A stretch of 64,000 nucleotides of DNA. It comes from Natronomonas salina (GTDB lineage Archaea > Halobacteriota > Halobacteria > Halobacteriales > Haloarculaceae). Every line of letters begins with the position of its first letter. Within the stretch, counting starts at the first letter, position 1. The stretch is from NCBI RefSeq assembly GCF_013391105.1, contig NZ_CP058335.1, positions 1,674,001 through 1,738,000 on the forward strand, given 5' to 3'. The notes under the pieces were generated by a model that saw nothing but the letters and a program-made list of their open reading frames with translations, made no database searches and was not told where the DNA came from. Shown here piece after piece: positions 26,736 to 35,657 of the stretch. The position numbers were made by a program, and so were the translations under genes.

Positions 26736-27563
26736 ATGGACCTAGGAATTAATGGTAAAGTTGCGGTCGTTACAGGTGCAAGTCAAGGAATCGGGAATGC
26801 GATTGCGAACACCCTAGCAGAAGAGGGCGCAGATCTGGCGATTTGTGCTCGGAGTCCTGGGCCGCTTGAAGAGGCGGCCGAAGAGATTGAATCTAAACAC
26901 GGTGTTGAATGTTTGCCGAAGACCGCCGATTTTACGGACCGCGATGACGTGGCGGCTTTCGTTGATTCAGTAGTTGATCACTACGGCAAGATTGACATCT
27001 TCGTGAACAATGCCGGTAGTGCACCAGGCGGCTTATTAGAGAACCTTGACGAGGACGACTGGTACAAGGCGCTTGATCTGAAGCTGATGGGACACGTCCG
27101 CGGAGCGACGGAAGCAATGCCTCATCTTGTTGAGAGCGAAGGTGTATTGGTCAACTTGGTGGGCAATGACGGGACAAAACCCAGCCCTGGCGAGCTAGCA
27201 CCCGGTGCAGCCAACGCGGGTGACATCAACATGACGGAGGCACTGGCAAAGCAGTACGGCCGGAAGGGCGTTCGGGTCAACGCAGTTAACCCGGGCCCAG
27301 TTGCGACGGGCCGGTGGGACTATCTTGTCGAGATTATGGCCGACGAACAGGACCTTACCTTTGATCAGGCGATGGAGGTCGCGGAGAACAGCATCCCGCT
27401 CGGTCGTATCTGTGAACCACAAGAAGTCGCCAACGTTGTCACGTTCTTGGCCTCCGAGCAGGCGAGTTTCGTTAACGGTGGCGTCATTGATGTTGACGGT
27501 GGTCAAGAGAAGGCGCTGCTTGAGTTTGAGACCATTCGCGCTGCGAGTGAAAACTTGGATTGA
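26736..27563 (+). CDS. SDR-family protein lacking the classical catalytic residues
   Basis: The 275-residue protein has the short-chain dehydrogenase fold. TGASQGIGNAIA near residue 14 binds the cofactor, NNAGSAPGG follows, and RVNAVNPGPVATG is the standard later strand. The catalytic Ser-Tyr-x3-Lys is not visible: the Ser region reads VNLVGNDG (residues 139-146), and where YxxxK should lie the sequence is GELAPGAANAG (152-162). It therefore may be a non-canonical SDR, a lyase or dehydratase-like member, or a binding protein. ATG 26736 precedes the nucleotide-binding strand at usual distance. It is followed 16 bases later by a VOC gene in the same operon. Confidence 0.85.
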   Translation: MDLGINGKVAVVTGASQGIGNAIANTLAEEGADLAICARSPGPLEEAAEEIESKHGVECLPKTADFTDRDDVAAFVDSVVDHYGKIDIFVNNAGSAPGGLLENLDEDDWYKALDLKLMGHVRGATEAMPHLVESEGVLVNLVGNDGTKPSPGELAPGAANAGDINMTEALAKQYGRKGVRVNAVNPGPVATGRWDYLVEIMADEQDLTFDQAMEVAENSIPLGRICEPQEVANVVTFLASEQASFVNGGVIDVDGGQEKALLEFETIRAASENLD

Positions 27564-27579
27564 AAATCAGAGACACTAA

Positions 27580-27993
27580 ATGAGCGACGACGACATCCGA
27601 TTGCAGGATATCGACCATATCGGTGCTCCAGTCTGGGACGCCGATGCGGCGACGGCGTTCTACCAACGCTTCGGCAAGGAGGTAGTCATAGACGAGGACC
27701 TTCCGGAGTACAACATCCGGGCGGTCTTCCTAGATTTCGATGGAGTATATCTGGAGTTTCTCGAGCCGGCCGGCCCAGGAAACGTAAAGACGTTTCTCGA
27801 GCGTCATGGGCCGGGTTATCAGCACATAGCCTATCGAGTTGACGATATCGAGGCGGCCGTCGAATATCTCCGTAAAGACGGAGTTGTATTCCAGAGCGAT
27901 GAACCCATGCCCGGCGCGGGTGATACCCGAATTATATTCGTTGAGGAGCGACACACTGCAGGGTTCCAAGTAGAACTGGTTGAGCGCATTTAA
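27580..27993 (+). CDS. VOC-superfamily protein (methylmalonyl-CoA epimerase-like)
   Basis: The 137-residue two-repeat glyoxalase-fold protein has metal-site residues expected of the family. They are His in DIDHIGAPVWD, Glu in YLEFLEPAG, His in GYQHIAYRVDD and Glu near the end in FQVELVE. The pattern is closest to methylmalonyl-CoA epimerases, but extradiol dioxygenase or isomerase functions share the fold. It is in an operon with the atypical SDR, so the two may act on successive intermediates. Confidence 0.82.
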   Translation: MSDDDIRLQDIDHIGAPVWDADAATAFYQRFGKEVVIDEDLPEYNIRAVFLDFDGVYLEFLEPAGPGNVKTFLERHGPGYQHIAYRVDDIEAAVEYLRKDGVVFQSDEPMPGAGDTRIIFVEERHTAGFQVELVERI

Positions 27994-28118
27994 CCAGCGA
28001 TAAAATACGACTTTCGGCGGTTCTCATTATTGTTGTTAGCCGTTAGTCGAGATGGGGAGGAGAGTCTCCAGATGTGAATCAATACCGTGTTTTGTGAAAA
28101 TAGGCCGAGTAGAGGTCC

Positions 28119-30446
28119 TTATTGGTAGATAATGTCCTTAGGGAGAGAACGGACGACCCGTTCAGGTTTGAGAGGTAACTCGGTGATTCGCGAGTTGGTA
28201 GCGTCGGCTACGGCATTGGCGATTGCCGGCCCGATCGGAATGAGGGCGGACTCACCGACACCCTTGGCGCCGTATGGTCCATCTTCGTCACTAGCTGACT
28301 CAACAAGGTGGGTCTCGATATCCGGAGCTTGACGGCTCTGAGGGATGTGGTAATCCATAAGCGAGGCGTTCAGAATTTGGCCTTGGTCGTCTAGTTCGAC
28401 TTCCTCCATCAGTGTGTGGCCCATGCCCATTACCGCACCCCCCTCGATCTGCCCCTCAACAAGAGCCGGATTCACCGCCGTCCCTACGTCGTGGGAAGTG
28501 ATGATTTGTTCGACTTCAACAACTCCGGTTTCAACATCAACCTCAACTACAACTCCATGAGTAGCGAAGGAGAAGGTGGGATAGGGGCTTCCCCTGAAAG
28601 TCTCGATATCGAAGTCGAAGAGGGGCGTGTAAGAAGCGGTCCCGGTCAGGAGGAGGCCATCATTATTGCAGGCAAGAACTGCTTCCTCGAATGGTATTGT
28701 TTCGTCAGTTGAGGGGGCGACAATCTTCCTTTCGGTAGCACGGAGGTCTGCTGGTGCGACACGCACATCAAACTGTTCTTCAAAAATTCCAGCGGCCTTC
28801 TCTAGGATTGTCCCTAGGGCGTCCTCAGTTGCTAACCTGACAGCATTTCCCGAGACAAACGTTTGCCTGCTGGCCGATGTTTCGTTAGCGTTAGGTGCGA
28901 CCGTGCTGTCGGTGACCAATTTCACGTCATCAATATCGAGACCAAGAGTCTCCGCTGCAATCTGACTGAGTGCGGTGTCGGAACCCTGTCCGATTTCGGC
29001 AGCAGCGCACTGTATTGTAGCCGTGCCATCGGAATGGATCTCACAGAATGCACTCGAAGGATGGTGATGGCCGGTTTCTCCACATCCGTACCACATTGAT
29101 GCCAGTCCAACTCCGCGGCGCTTGGCTGGGTCTTCGGGCTGTTCGATCTCGATATCTTCTAGCGCAGTCCGAACGTCCTTGATGGTCTCGGGTAGCCCAG
29201 CGGCCTCAATCTCTTGACCAGTCGTTGATGCGGGCTTTGAACCGTCGAAAGCGTTTCGCTCGCGGAGTTCGGCTGGATCCAAGCCGAGTTCCTCCGCCAA
29301 TACGTCCAGTGTAGACTCGATAGCGAAAGTCGTTTGGAACATGTCGAAAGAGCGCATCGCCCCACCCCAGGGTTTGTTCGTGTAGACAGCCCGTCCACTA
29401 GCATCGACTGCATCGACGTAGTACGGCCCAGTACAGTGGACTAAAGACCGAACTGCGACTCCACTGGAGAAGGAGAGATAGGAGCCGCCGTCTACCGTGA
29501 TGTCGGCCTCAACTGCTCGCAATTTACCGTCCTTGTCGGCTGCAATCCGGTAATCGAGTGTAAGAGTATTCCGCTTTACCGTTCCGCGAAACTCATCGTC
29601 GCGCTTGTACTTGACTCGGACAGGACGGTCGGTTATCCAGGCTGCAACCGCAGCGTAGCAGGGTTGATTGTGCTCAAGTTTCGATCCGAATCCACCGCCA
29701 ACAGCCGGGCGGTTGACCTCAATGTCTCGTTCTGGGATATCGAGAACTCGGGCGATGCTCTGCCGGTCGCCATGGGGATGCTGAGTGCTCGTCCAGACCT
29801 CGACAGTATCGTCATAACATCGCTTCGCCGTCGACGCTTCGGGTTCCAGTGGGACGTGATCGATCATCGAACTCTGGTATGACTCCTCAACAGTCACGTC
29901 CGCATCCTCAAAGGCTGCATCGGGGTCGCCTCGAGTAAAGCCGTATTCATCGATGAGATTCCCCGTTTCATGAATTGGTTCCGCATCCTCTGCTAACGCC
30001 TCATCCGCATCGAGGGCTTTCGGCAAGCGATCGTACTCAATTACAATTTTGTCTGCCGCCTGCCTAGCGGTCGCTTCATTTTCGGCGACAACCAGGGCAA
30101 CTGGATCACCGAGGTAGCGGACCTTCTCGTCGTTAAGGAGCGGCTGGTCGGGGATAATTGATCCAATGCGTTTCTCGCCTGGAATCTGATCGGCGAAAAT
30201 TACATCAATTACGCCTTCTATTTCAAGGGCATCGTCGACGTCAATGGATTCTACGTAGCCATGCGCAATGGTGCTTCGCACCAGTTGACCATGCGCTAAG
30301 TCATCGAACGGGATGTCGGCAGTATAGTCCATCTCGCCTGTGACCTTCCCAAGCGCGTCTACCCGAGCTTCCCGTTCGCCTACCGGACCGTCTGGCGCGT
30401 CTTGCCCAGTATCCGCTGGTCGTTCGACTGGTTCTTGCTGACCCAT
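28119..30446 (-). CDS. Molybdenum hydroxylase large (molybdopterin) subunit B
   Basis: The 775-residue xanthine-dehydrogenase-family large subunit has a hammerhead (GKVTGEMDYTADIPF), a VGGGFGSKLEHNQP loop and the catalytic Glu in DEDGPYGAKGVGESAL near residue 727. The loop usually reading GAFRGFG is GGAMRSFDMFQ near residue 360, suggesting a different active-site shape from subunit A. ATG 30446 is preferred because TATAAT-like DNA (30471-30480) lies 25 bases upstream. It is convergent with the SDR-VOC operon. Which small subunits it uses is not decided by gene order. Confidence 0.9.
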   Translation of the reverse strand: MGQQEPVERPADTGQDAPDGPVGEREARVDALGKVTGEMDYTADIPFDDLAHGQLVRSTIAHGYVESIDVDDALEIEGVIDVIFADQIPGEKRIGSIIPDQPLLNDEKVRYLGDPVALVVAENEATARQAADKIVIEYDRLPKALDADEALAEDAEPIHETGNLIDEYGFTRGDPDAAFEDADVTVEESYQSSMIDHVPLEPEASTAKRCYDDTVEVWTSTQHPHGDRQSIARVLDIPERDIEVNRPAVGGGFGSKLEHNQPCYAAVAAWITDRPVRVKYKRDDEFRGTVKRNTLTLDYRIAADKDGKLRAVEADITVDGGSYLSFSSGVAVRSLVHCTGPYYVDAVDASGRAVYTNKPWGGAMRSFDMFQTTFAIESTLDVLAEELGLDPAELRERNAFDGSKPASTTGQEIEAAGLPETIKDVRTALEDIEIEQPEDPAKRRGVGLASMWYGCGETGHHHPSSAFCEIHSDGTATIQCAAAEIGQGSDTALSQIAAETLGLDIDDVKLVTDSTVAPNANETSASRQTFVSGNAVRLATEDALGTILEKAAGIFEEQFDVRVAPADLRATERKIVAPSTDETIPFEEAVLACNNDGLLLTGTASYTPLFDFDIETFRGSPYPTFSFATHGVVVEVDVETGVVEVEQIITSHDVGTAVNPALVEGQIEGGAVMGMGHTLMEEVELDDQGQILNASLMDYHIPQSRQAPDIETHLVESASDEDGPYGAKGVGESALIPIGPAIANAVADATNSRITELPLKPERVVRSLPKDIIYQ

Positions 30447-30470
30447 ACCAACCTCAAGTTGAGCCGGTTG

Positions 30471-30480
30471 CTTATAATTA
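30471..30480 (-). promoter_or_regulatory. TATA box for large subunit B
   Basis: TAATTATAAG on the minus strand is 25 bases before ATG 30446. It supports the downstream Met as start rather than the in-frame ATG/GTG at 30491. Confidence 0.6.
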
Positions 30481-30954
30481 TCGCCAATCACCCATCCGAA
30501 GCGTTTTTTCCCAGAAATCTCCTCGTTAATCTGACACCTTATCTTCTAGACGCAGTGGCAGTAATATTATAATCAAAAATCCTGCATACCCACTAGAGGA
30601 GGAAATTTCTCTTGAGCATTAATATGAAGGTCCCATATCTCGGCAACAGGACCAGCTCGCTTGAGTAATTCGTAGCTTCGGGCCCCCATTCACGCTCTTC
30701 GTCAGCCTCTGAGCGCCTCCATCTATGCCCACCTCCATACTTCATCTCGCTGGAGATTCAACGCTCGTTGATACTACATCGAAGAGATTCTTGGCAGTAT
30801 ACCTTGACAATGAGAGCACCTTCAGAGAAATACCAATGTATTTTCTCATAATCTTTTGATAGGTAAGCCAACCAAGGTTGGCGAGCTTTCGAGCCAATGG
30901 GGAATCGCTCGCACCCCAAACACATATTACACAGGCCACTAACGCTGAGACCAA
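30481..30954. other. Intergenic stretch without a recognised gene
   Basis: A 70-codon minus-strand frame (30742-30954) reads with basic and hydrophobic runs but matches no family I recognise and may be a decayed gene. An ACATATTAC element near 30922-30930 could be the promoter of the gene at 30955. Confidence 0.4.
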
Positions 30955-31377
30955 ATGTCACAGGATTCCAACTCTGATGCAGCGTCAAAGCTATCGATTA
31001 CACTACCTCCGGATTGGACCAATGCTGAAACCGAACGGCTTGACGAGAACTCATACCTAGTACAGCGGCTGGATAACTCAAACCATCGACCGCTATTGGC
31101 GTTACCCGGCGGTGAGCGTCCCATCCTAGTTGACGTACACTATGGACGAAGCGTCATTGTTCGGAATCGGATTGACGCAATTAGATACGGCTACCAAGAG
31201 AGCGATGTTTACACAGAGTTCTATTATCTCCAGATTATCGATGAACCAGAGTGGGTCCAGATAACCGAAGAGAGCCCGGAACACGACCTGGCAATCGTAC
31301 CTCACCTTGAGGAGTGGGTCGAATCAGGTGAGCTTACAGAAGCCGAAGCCGAGTGGGCAGACGATCAGTTCGACTAA
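30955..31377 (+). CDS. Hypothetical acidic protein
   Basis: The 140-residue soluble, acidic protein has no recognised family. It contains DWTNAETERLDENSYLVQRLD near the start and a predicted acidic helical end (HLEEWVESGELTEAEAEWADD). A weak TATA-like element 25-33 bases upstream and haloarchaeal codon use support it being real. There is no signal peptide or membrane segment. It stands alone between molybdoenzyme large subunit B and the di-iron protein gene. Confidence 0.6.
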   Translation: MSQDSNSDAASKLSITLPPDWTNAETERLDENSYLVQRLDNSNHRPLLALPGGERPILVDVHYGRSVIVRNRIDAIRYGYQESDVYTEFYYLQIIDEPEWVQITEESPEHDLAIVPHLEEWVESGELTEAEAEWADDQFD

Positions 31378-31668
31378 GCCATGCTGCTGAACCGTTCTCA
31401 ATTTACGGTTGATTGGTCTCTGGTGTCGTTCACCTTGTGAATAATTAACAAACGAAGCTCGTTTTCCTTTTTGAGATGAGGGCGTAGAGCCTGTGGATCG
31501 TGGTAACTATAAGCGTGTCACGGGCGATATTGCCATAGAGGGGATCCACCTTCGATTTCTGGACGATTATCTGGTTGCATACTGATCAAGGCGGACTACG
31601 ATCGCAGTCGAAGGTATGTGACAACACACCACAAACCATAAGTAGATCTATGAGCTAATCTACTCGTC

Positions 31669-32370
31669 ATGGCTATGGATAGCAGCAAATTCGCCAAAGA
31701 AGTGATTAGCGAGTCAAATCATCGCGGGAAGGAACTCGCTGAGAAAGTGTTCAACGCCGACGACACGATAACCGGCGACGACCTCATTCCGATGCTCAAG
31801 GGTTTCATGTGGTCGGAGTTCTATCTTGGCGTCATCCCCCCGATGCGGGTAATGTCGATGATGTATGATGGCGCATACGAAATCGACGTGGAGAACATAG
31901 ACATCATGCTCGGGCTAGGCGACCAGATTCGCGACGAAGTCAAACATTCTAAGTTGTTTTCGCGACGGGTTGAAGAGTTGGGCGGTGATCCTAATGTGAT
32001 TCACTATGAACCAACCGACGAGGACCTATTCCTGCTTGAACGGACGGCAGACTGGGATGATCCGATTGAGATCATCACCGCCTTGAACTGCGCCGGAGAA
32101 CCGGCATTGGCCGAGGCGTTCAAAGCGATAATGGAGAAGGACATCGTTGATCCGCGGACTAAGGATGTGATTCACAAGGCTAAGATTGATGAGGGGAACC
32201 ACATCAACCTGGGTAAGAAGATGCTTGCGCGCTTCGCGACAGACGAGGCGACCCAAGAGCGTGTCTGGGAAATAGTGGACGCAAAGTTTGAGGCGGCCTA
32301 CGCCTTCCATGGTAAGCAGATGGATTCAATGTCCCGCCCCGACGAGTTCTCCCAGACTGCAGACGATTGA
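31669..32370 (+). CDS. Ferritin-like di-iron protein
   Basis: The 233-residue all-helical protein has the full carboxylate di-iron ligand set: E50, then E90-x2-H93 (RDEVKH), then E144 (or E149), then E175-x2-H178 (DEGNH). This is the arrangement of ribonucleotide reductase R2-like oxidases and oxygenases, so it probably activates oxygen. The specific family is not recognised. Its position between molybdoenzyme and cofactor genes suggests a pathway oxygenase or an oxidase protecting the system. CATAAGTAG at about -30 may be its promoter. Confidence 0.8.
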   Translation: MAMDSSKFAKEVISESNHRGKELAEKVFNADDTITGDDLIPMLKGFMWSEFYLGVIPPMRVMSMMYDGAYEIDVENIDIMLGLGDQIRDEVKHSKLFSRRVEELGGDPNVIHYEPTDEDLFLLERTADWDDPIEIITALNCAGEPALAEAFKAIMEKDIVDPRTKDVIHKAKIDEGNHINLGKKMLARFATDEATQERVWEIVDAKFEAAYAFHGKQMDSMSRPDEFSQTADD

Positions 32371-32497
32371 GTCTGCCGAGGTTTTGGTTAGCTGACTTGC
32401 TACGAAAAAGTTCTAGACTTCGTTCCAGGTACCAAAAATGGATGAACCGGCAGCAGAAATACTGGACGCTATCTCAGCAACCAGGCTATGTTCAGGA

Positions 32498-32812
32498 TTA
32501 GAGGTACTTCAGCCGGACTCTCGGGTTCCAGCTGGTATCTCGCCAATCGTCACCCATCTTCCGCTCAACAACATCTAGTTCACCGATCACCGCGGCCAGC
32601 GCCGTCATGTTAAAAGAACACTCGGTTACGATTGTCTCGCCGTCGACCTCTTCGAGCTCTACATCTGCAAGACCCATCTTCTCCATGTCCTCTATATCGA
32701 ACTTGGACACTTCGTGTCTGCCAGAAAGTAATAGCGTCGTCTCCTCCGGGTCAAAGGTGTAGTTCTCATCGGCTGCTTCTAGTCCCGCCGCTTCCGATTG
32801 TGAGTCAGACAT
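32498..32812 (-). CDS. Hypothetical small acidic protein
   Basis: The 104-residue protein (MSDSQSEAAGLEA) begins 19-28 bases from a strong TATA box (TTTATATAAT, 32840-32831), which argues for ATG 32812 over an upstream in-frame start. There are no cysteine motifs or membrane segments, and the family is not recognised. It is divergent from moeA. Confidence 0.6.
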   Translation of the reverse strand: MSDSQSEAAGLEAADENYTFDPEETTLLLSGRHEVSKFDIEDMEKMGLADVELEEVDGETIVTECSFNMTALAAVIGELDVVERKMGDDWRDTSWNPRVRLKYL

Positions 32813-32993
32813 GAGATAACAATTAACACAATTATATAAAAACCCTCGGTTCACTCTTAGATTCACATCATTACGGTGGTGCAACAGACCTCATCGATTT
32901 CGAGATCGCATGTACTAGGCTGCCAAGTGGTGATCATGGGAGATGGTACTGGCGACGATAACCCTTTTGGGCCACCTATTCGTTCGGTTAGAT

Positions 32994-34208
32994 ATGGTTC
33001 ATGATCACGAGGACATGGTCTGGCGTTCGGTAGCCGTAGAAAAAGTCAGTGAACTCCGGCAATCAGCGCTAGCACAGTCCAGTTCCGAAACCATCGTGAT
33101 TGACTCGCTATCCGGTCGTGTTCTTACGACCACAATCGTCGCAAAGCGGGATATCCCGTCGGTTGACCATGCGACGATGGACGGGTATGCATTCGATGCA
33201 ACTGACGATTATCCGCTCTCAGTCGTCGATGGCGAGGTGTTCCCAGAGGACGAGCCAGAGCCGCTCAACAATGGCGAAGCAGTCGAGATAGCAACTGGAG
33301 CTCCGCTCCCGCCGAACGCAAATGCTGTCTTAAAACGGGAAGCCGCGACCGTCGACGAGGGTCAGCTTGACGGCTTAGAAATCGATCCAGGAATGTATAC
33401 CTACGCTCGTGGAAGTAATGTCAGCGCGGGTGAAACGCTGTTCGAGCGAGGTGAGCGCCTCTCGGCCAAGGACGCGATCTTACTCGGTGATCTCGGGTAC
33501 GATGAGGTGCAAGTCGCAGAACGCTTCTCGGTCGGCATTCTCGCTACAGGAACAGAAATTCACGAAAAGCAGCGCAAAGACCTCGATTCCGCGATGCTCG
33601 CCGCTCTCGTCCGATCGTGGGGACACGAAGCTACCTACGAAGGAACTGTTCCTGATGACTACCAGACCGTCAAATCAAAAATTGCAGGCCTCGCCGACCG
33701 GTACGATGTCATTCTTACGACGGGCGGTACCAGTGTCGGGCATAAGGACTACGTGATTCGTGCATTATCCGAACTTGGCAACATCCACTTCCACCGTGTT
33801 CGAGTTCGACCGGGTAAGCCGATCGCTGCGGCGACCCTTGCGGACGATGAGGCAGTTGCATTCGCAATACCCGGAAAGCCACTTGGTGCCCACACAATCG
33901 CGACGCTTATCGCGCGACCCTTCTTCACTGGGAGAGTGGAACTCCCGACAATCAATGCGACGTTAGAGTCATCTGTAGACTTAGGTCCGGACGGGTTTGA
34001 GTATGCCATTCCCGTAGTCTTGGAAAATGGAAACGCGATTCCCCTCGGGCACACCAACTCCCCACTCAAGGTATATGATCGACAGTTTGATCCAAGCGTA
34101 CTTTCCTCGACAACTCGGGCAACCAGAGCCGACGGGTTTGTTCTCCGACAGGAGGAACTATCGGCAGGTGAAAAAGTGGACGTCGTCCCCTACTCTGTAC
34201 TCGAATGA
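32994..34208 (+). CDS. moeA: Molybdopterin molybdotransferase
   Basis: The 404-residue MoeA protein has the family motifs DHATMDGYAFDA, EIATGAPLPPNANAV, SVGILATGTEI, TTGGTSVGHKDYV, RVRPGKPIAAATL and AIPGKPLGA. It ligates molybdate to adenylylated molybdopterin in the cytoplasm. ATG 32994 is chosen because conserved sequence begins soon after; an in-frame ATG at 32943 would add a non-family hydrophobic stretch. Its stop overlaps the mocA-like gene (ATGA), so the pair forms a cofactor-assembly operon serving the nearby hydroxylases. Confidence 0.9.
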   Translation: MVHDHEDMVWRSVAVEKVSELRQSALAQSSSETIVIDSLSGRVLTTTIVAKRDIPSVDHATMDGYAFDATDDYPLSVVDGEVFPEDEPEPLNNGEAVEIATGAPLPPNANAVLKREAATVDEGQLDGLEIDPGMYTYARGSNVSAGETLFERGERLSAKDAILLGDLGYDEVQVAERFSVGILATGTEIHEKQRKDLDSAMLAALVRSWGHEATYEGTVPDDYQTVKSKIAGLADRYDVILTTGGTSVGHKDYVIRALSELGNIHFHRVRVRPGKPIAAATLADDEAVAFAIPGKPLGAHTIATLIARPFFTGRVELPTINATLESSVDLGPDGFEYAIPVVLENGNAIPLGHTNSPLKVYDRQFDPSVLSSTTRATRADGFVLRQEELSAGEKVDVVPYSVLE

Positions 34209-34852
34209 CCAGGGAAGAACTCCCTACGGTCGCCCCAGAAGAATTCCGGAAGACCGGTGAGCGCACTGAGAAGGCTATATGGGGAGTGCTACTCGCCGCA
34301 GGTCAAAGTAACCGCTACGGTGAGGAGAACAAATTACTCGCTGACCTTGATGGTATGCCGCTTATTCATCACGCTGCTACCACGCTTCTTGAGAGTTCTC
34401 TTCAAGGAGTTACGGTCGTAGTTGGACATGAGTGTGACCGTCTCAGAGAAGCAGTCGACGATTTCTCCGTCGAGATTCGTGCGAACCCATCTTACGACGT
34501 AGGACAGAGTACATCCGTTTGTGAGGGTGTACGAACGGCTCAAGCCAACAGCGCCGATGGCGTCCTCATTGCTCTAGGCGATATGCCGGCAGTCACCGTC
34601 GATTCAATCAACCTTCTGATTGAAGCGTACGAGTATGGCGTGTCCGACGTTCTTGCAGCGGCTTGTGGAGGAGCACGTGGAAATCCGGTTCTGTTTGATG
34701 AGCGATTCTTTGATCGACTGCTCGCTATTGATGGGGATATAGGCGGCCGAGACTTGCTGACCGAAAATTACAATGCAAGAGCTATAGAAACTGGTGACCC
34801 TGGTGTACTTAGTGATATTGACCGACCGGATGATCTTGATTTGTTTCGATAA
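34205..34852 (+). CDS. mocA: MocA-like molybdopterin cytidylyltransferase
   Basis: The 215-residue nucleotidyltransferase has the signature WGVLLAAGQSNRYGEENKLLADLDG, the GDMPAV metal site and GQSTSVCEGV typical of MocA. MocA attaches CMP to molybdopterin, giving the dinucleotide cofactor used by bacterial-type XDH-family hydroxylases; MobA would attach GMP instead. The SNRYG..NKLL form and clustering with XdhC and hydroxylase genes favour MocA. It overlaps moeA by 4 bases. Confidence 0.82.
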   Translation: MTREELPTVAPEEFRKTGERTEKAIWGVLLAAGQSNRYGEENKLLADLDGMPLIHHAATTLLESSLQGVTVVVGHECDRLREAVDDFSVEIRANPSYDVGQSTSVCEGVRTAQANSADGVLIALGDMPAVTVDSINLLIEAYEYGVSDVLAAACGGARGNPVLFDERFFDRLLAIDGDIGGRDLLTENYNARAIETGDPGVLSDIDRPDDLDLFR

Positions 34853-34953
34853 ACGATTAGCATAAATCAGGCTGCACAGATAACATCCTAGAAAAGGCCA
34901 TGCTTGATGAATCCCTACATAATTCGCCACATGTGAAGAAAATTCTACTTGGT

Positions 34954-35508
34954 TCACCCAATTATAACTGCACCATTGTTGATTTTCCTGTAGTCGTAAC
35001 ACTCCCCCCAAGCAACTGGAGCAATCTCGTCGTCGATGGTATCTAATACATCGACCGCATTACGAAGTTGAGCCAATGAAAAATCAGGGTCCGTCGTGTA
35101 CTTGTCCACGAGTGGCTTTGTAAGGAGAACACGCCGACACGTCTTTTTATTGAAGAAACCCTCTCCCCCAAATGAGAACTGAATATCGTAATGGCGAACG
35201 AATACGTCGTGGAAGGGATCTTGCAGTGCTGTAGCTGCTTCACCGACGAAGTCCCAGACGAGATCTGTATCAGGCGTCTCAATGTCACTACCAAGTGAGA
35301 ATTGGGTGATGGGTACAACAATCTTCTCTCCATCCCGACTTTCATTGACGACAACTGTATCTGTCACGCCACAGTCTACAACAGTGAACCCATTCAGCTC
35401 GATAGCGGCACGAAGTGTCTCATCAGCCTTCTGCTGCCTCACTTCAAGATCGATATTTTTGTCCGATGTGTCATCCCCAAAAAGTCGATTACGAAATGAT
35501 GACATCAT
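34954..35508 (-). CDS. Hypothetical protein
   Basis: The 184-residue soluble protein starts MMSSFRNRLFGDDTSDKN, and several close Met codons make the exact start uncertain. It has a central beta-rich region (TVVDCGVTDTVVVNESRDG) and a C-terminal helical part. There are scattered Cys but no clear metal motif. No family is recognised. It lies at the edge of the catabolic island, convergent with mocA. Confidence 0.6.
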   Translation of the reverse strand: MMSSFRNRLFGDDTSDKNIDLEVRQQKADETLRAAIELNGFTVVDCGVTDTVVVNESRDGEKIVVPITQFSLGSDIETPDTDLVWDFVGEAATALQDPFHDVFVRHYDIQFSFGGEGFFNKKTCRRVLLTKPLVDKYTTDPDFSLAQLRNAVDVLDTIDDEIAPVAWGECYDYRKINNGAVIIG

Positions 35509-35657
35509 ACAATTCACTTGGAATAGCAGGGGCTTTGCTGTTGGGGTGGATAGTATGGGGATAGTTACAGTCGCAGCTCAAATATGAGCGATCCTGATTA
35601 TGGGATCCAATCGCACTTCTTATCCAGACATTGGGTTTATAACTAATATTTACAAAA

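Noticed and set aside
31450-31600. Open stretch reading like a protein C-terminus
   Set aside because: Only about 36 codons with a stop just upstream and no recognised family.
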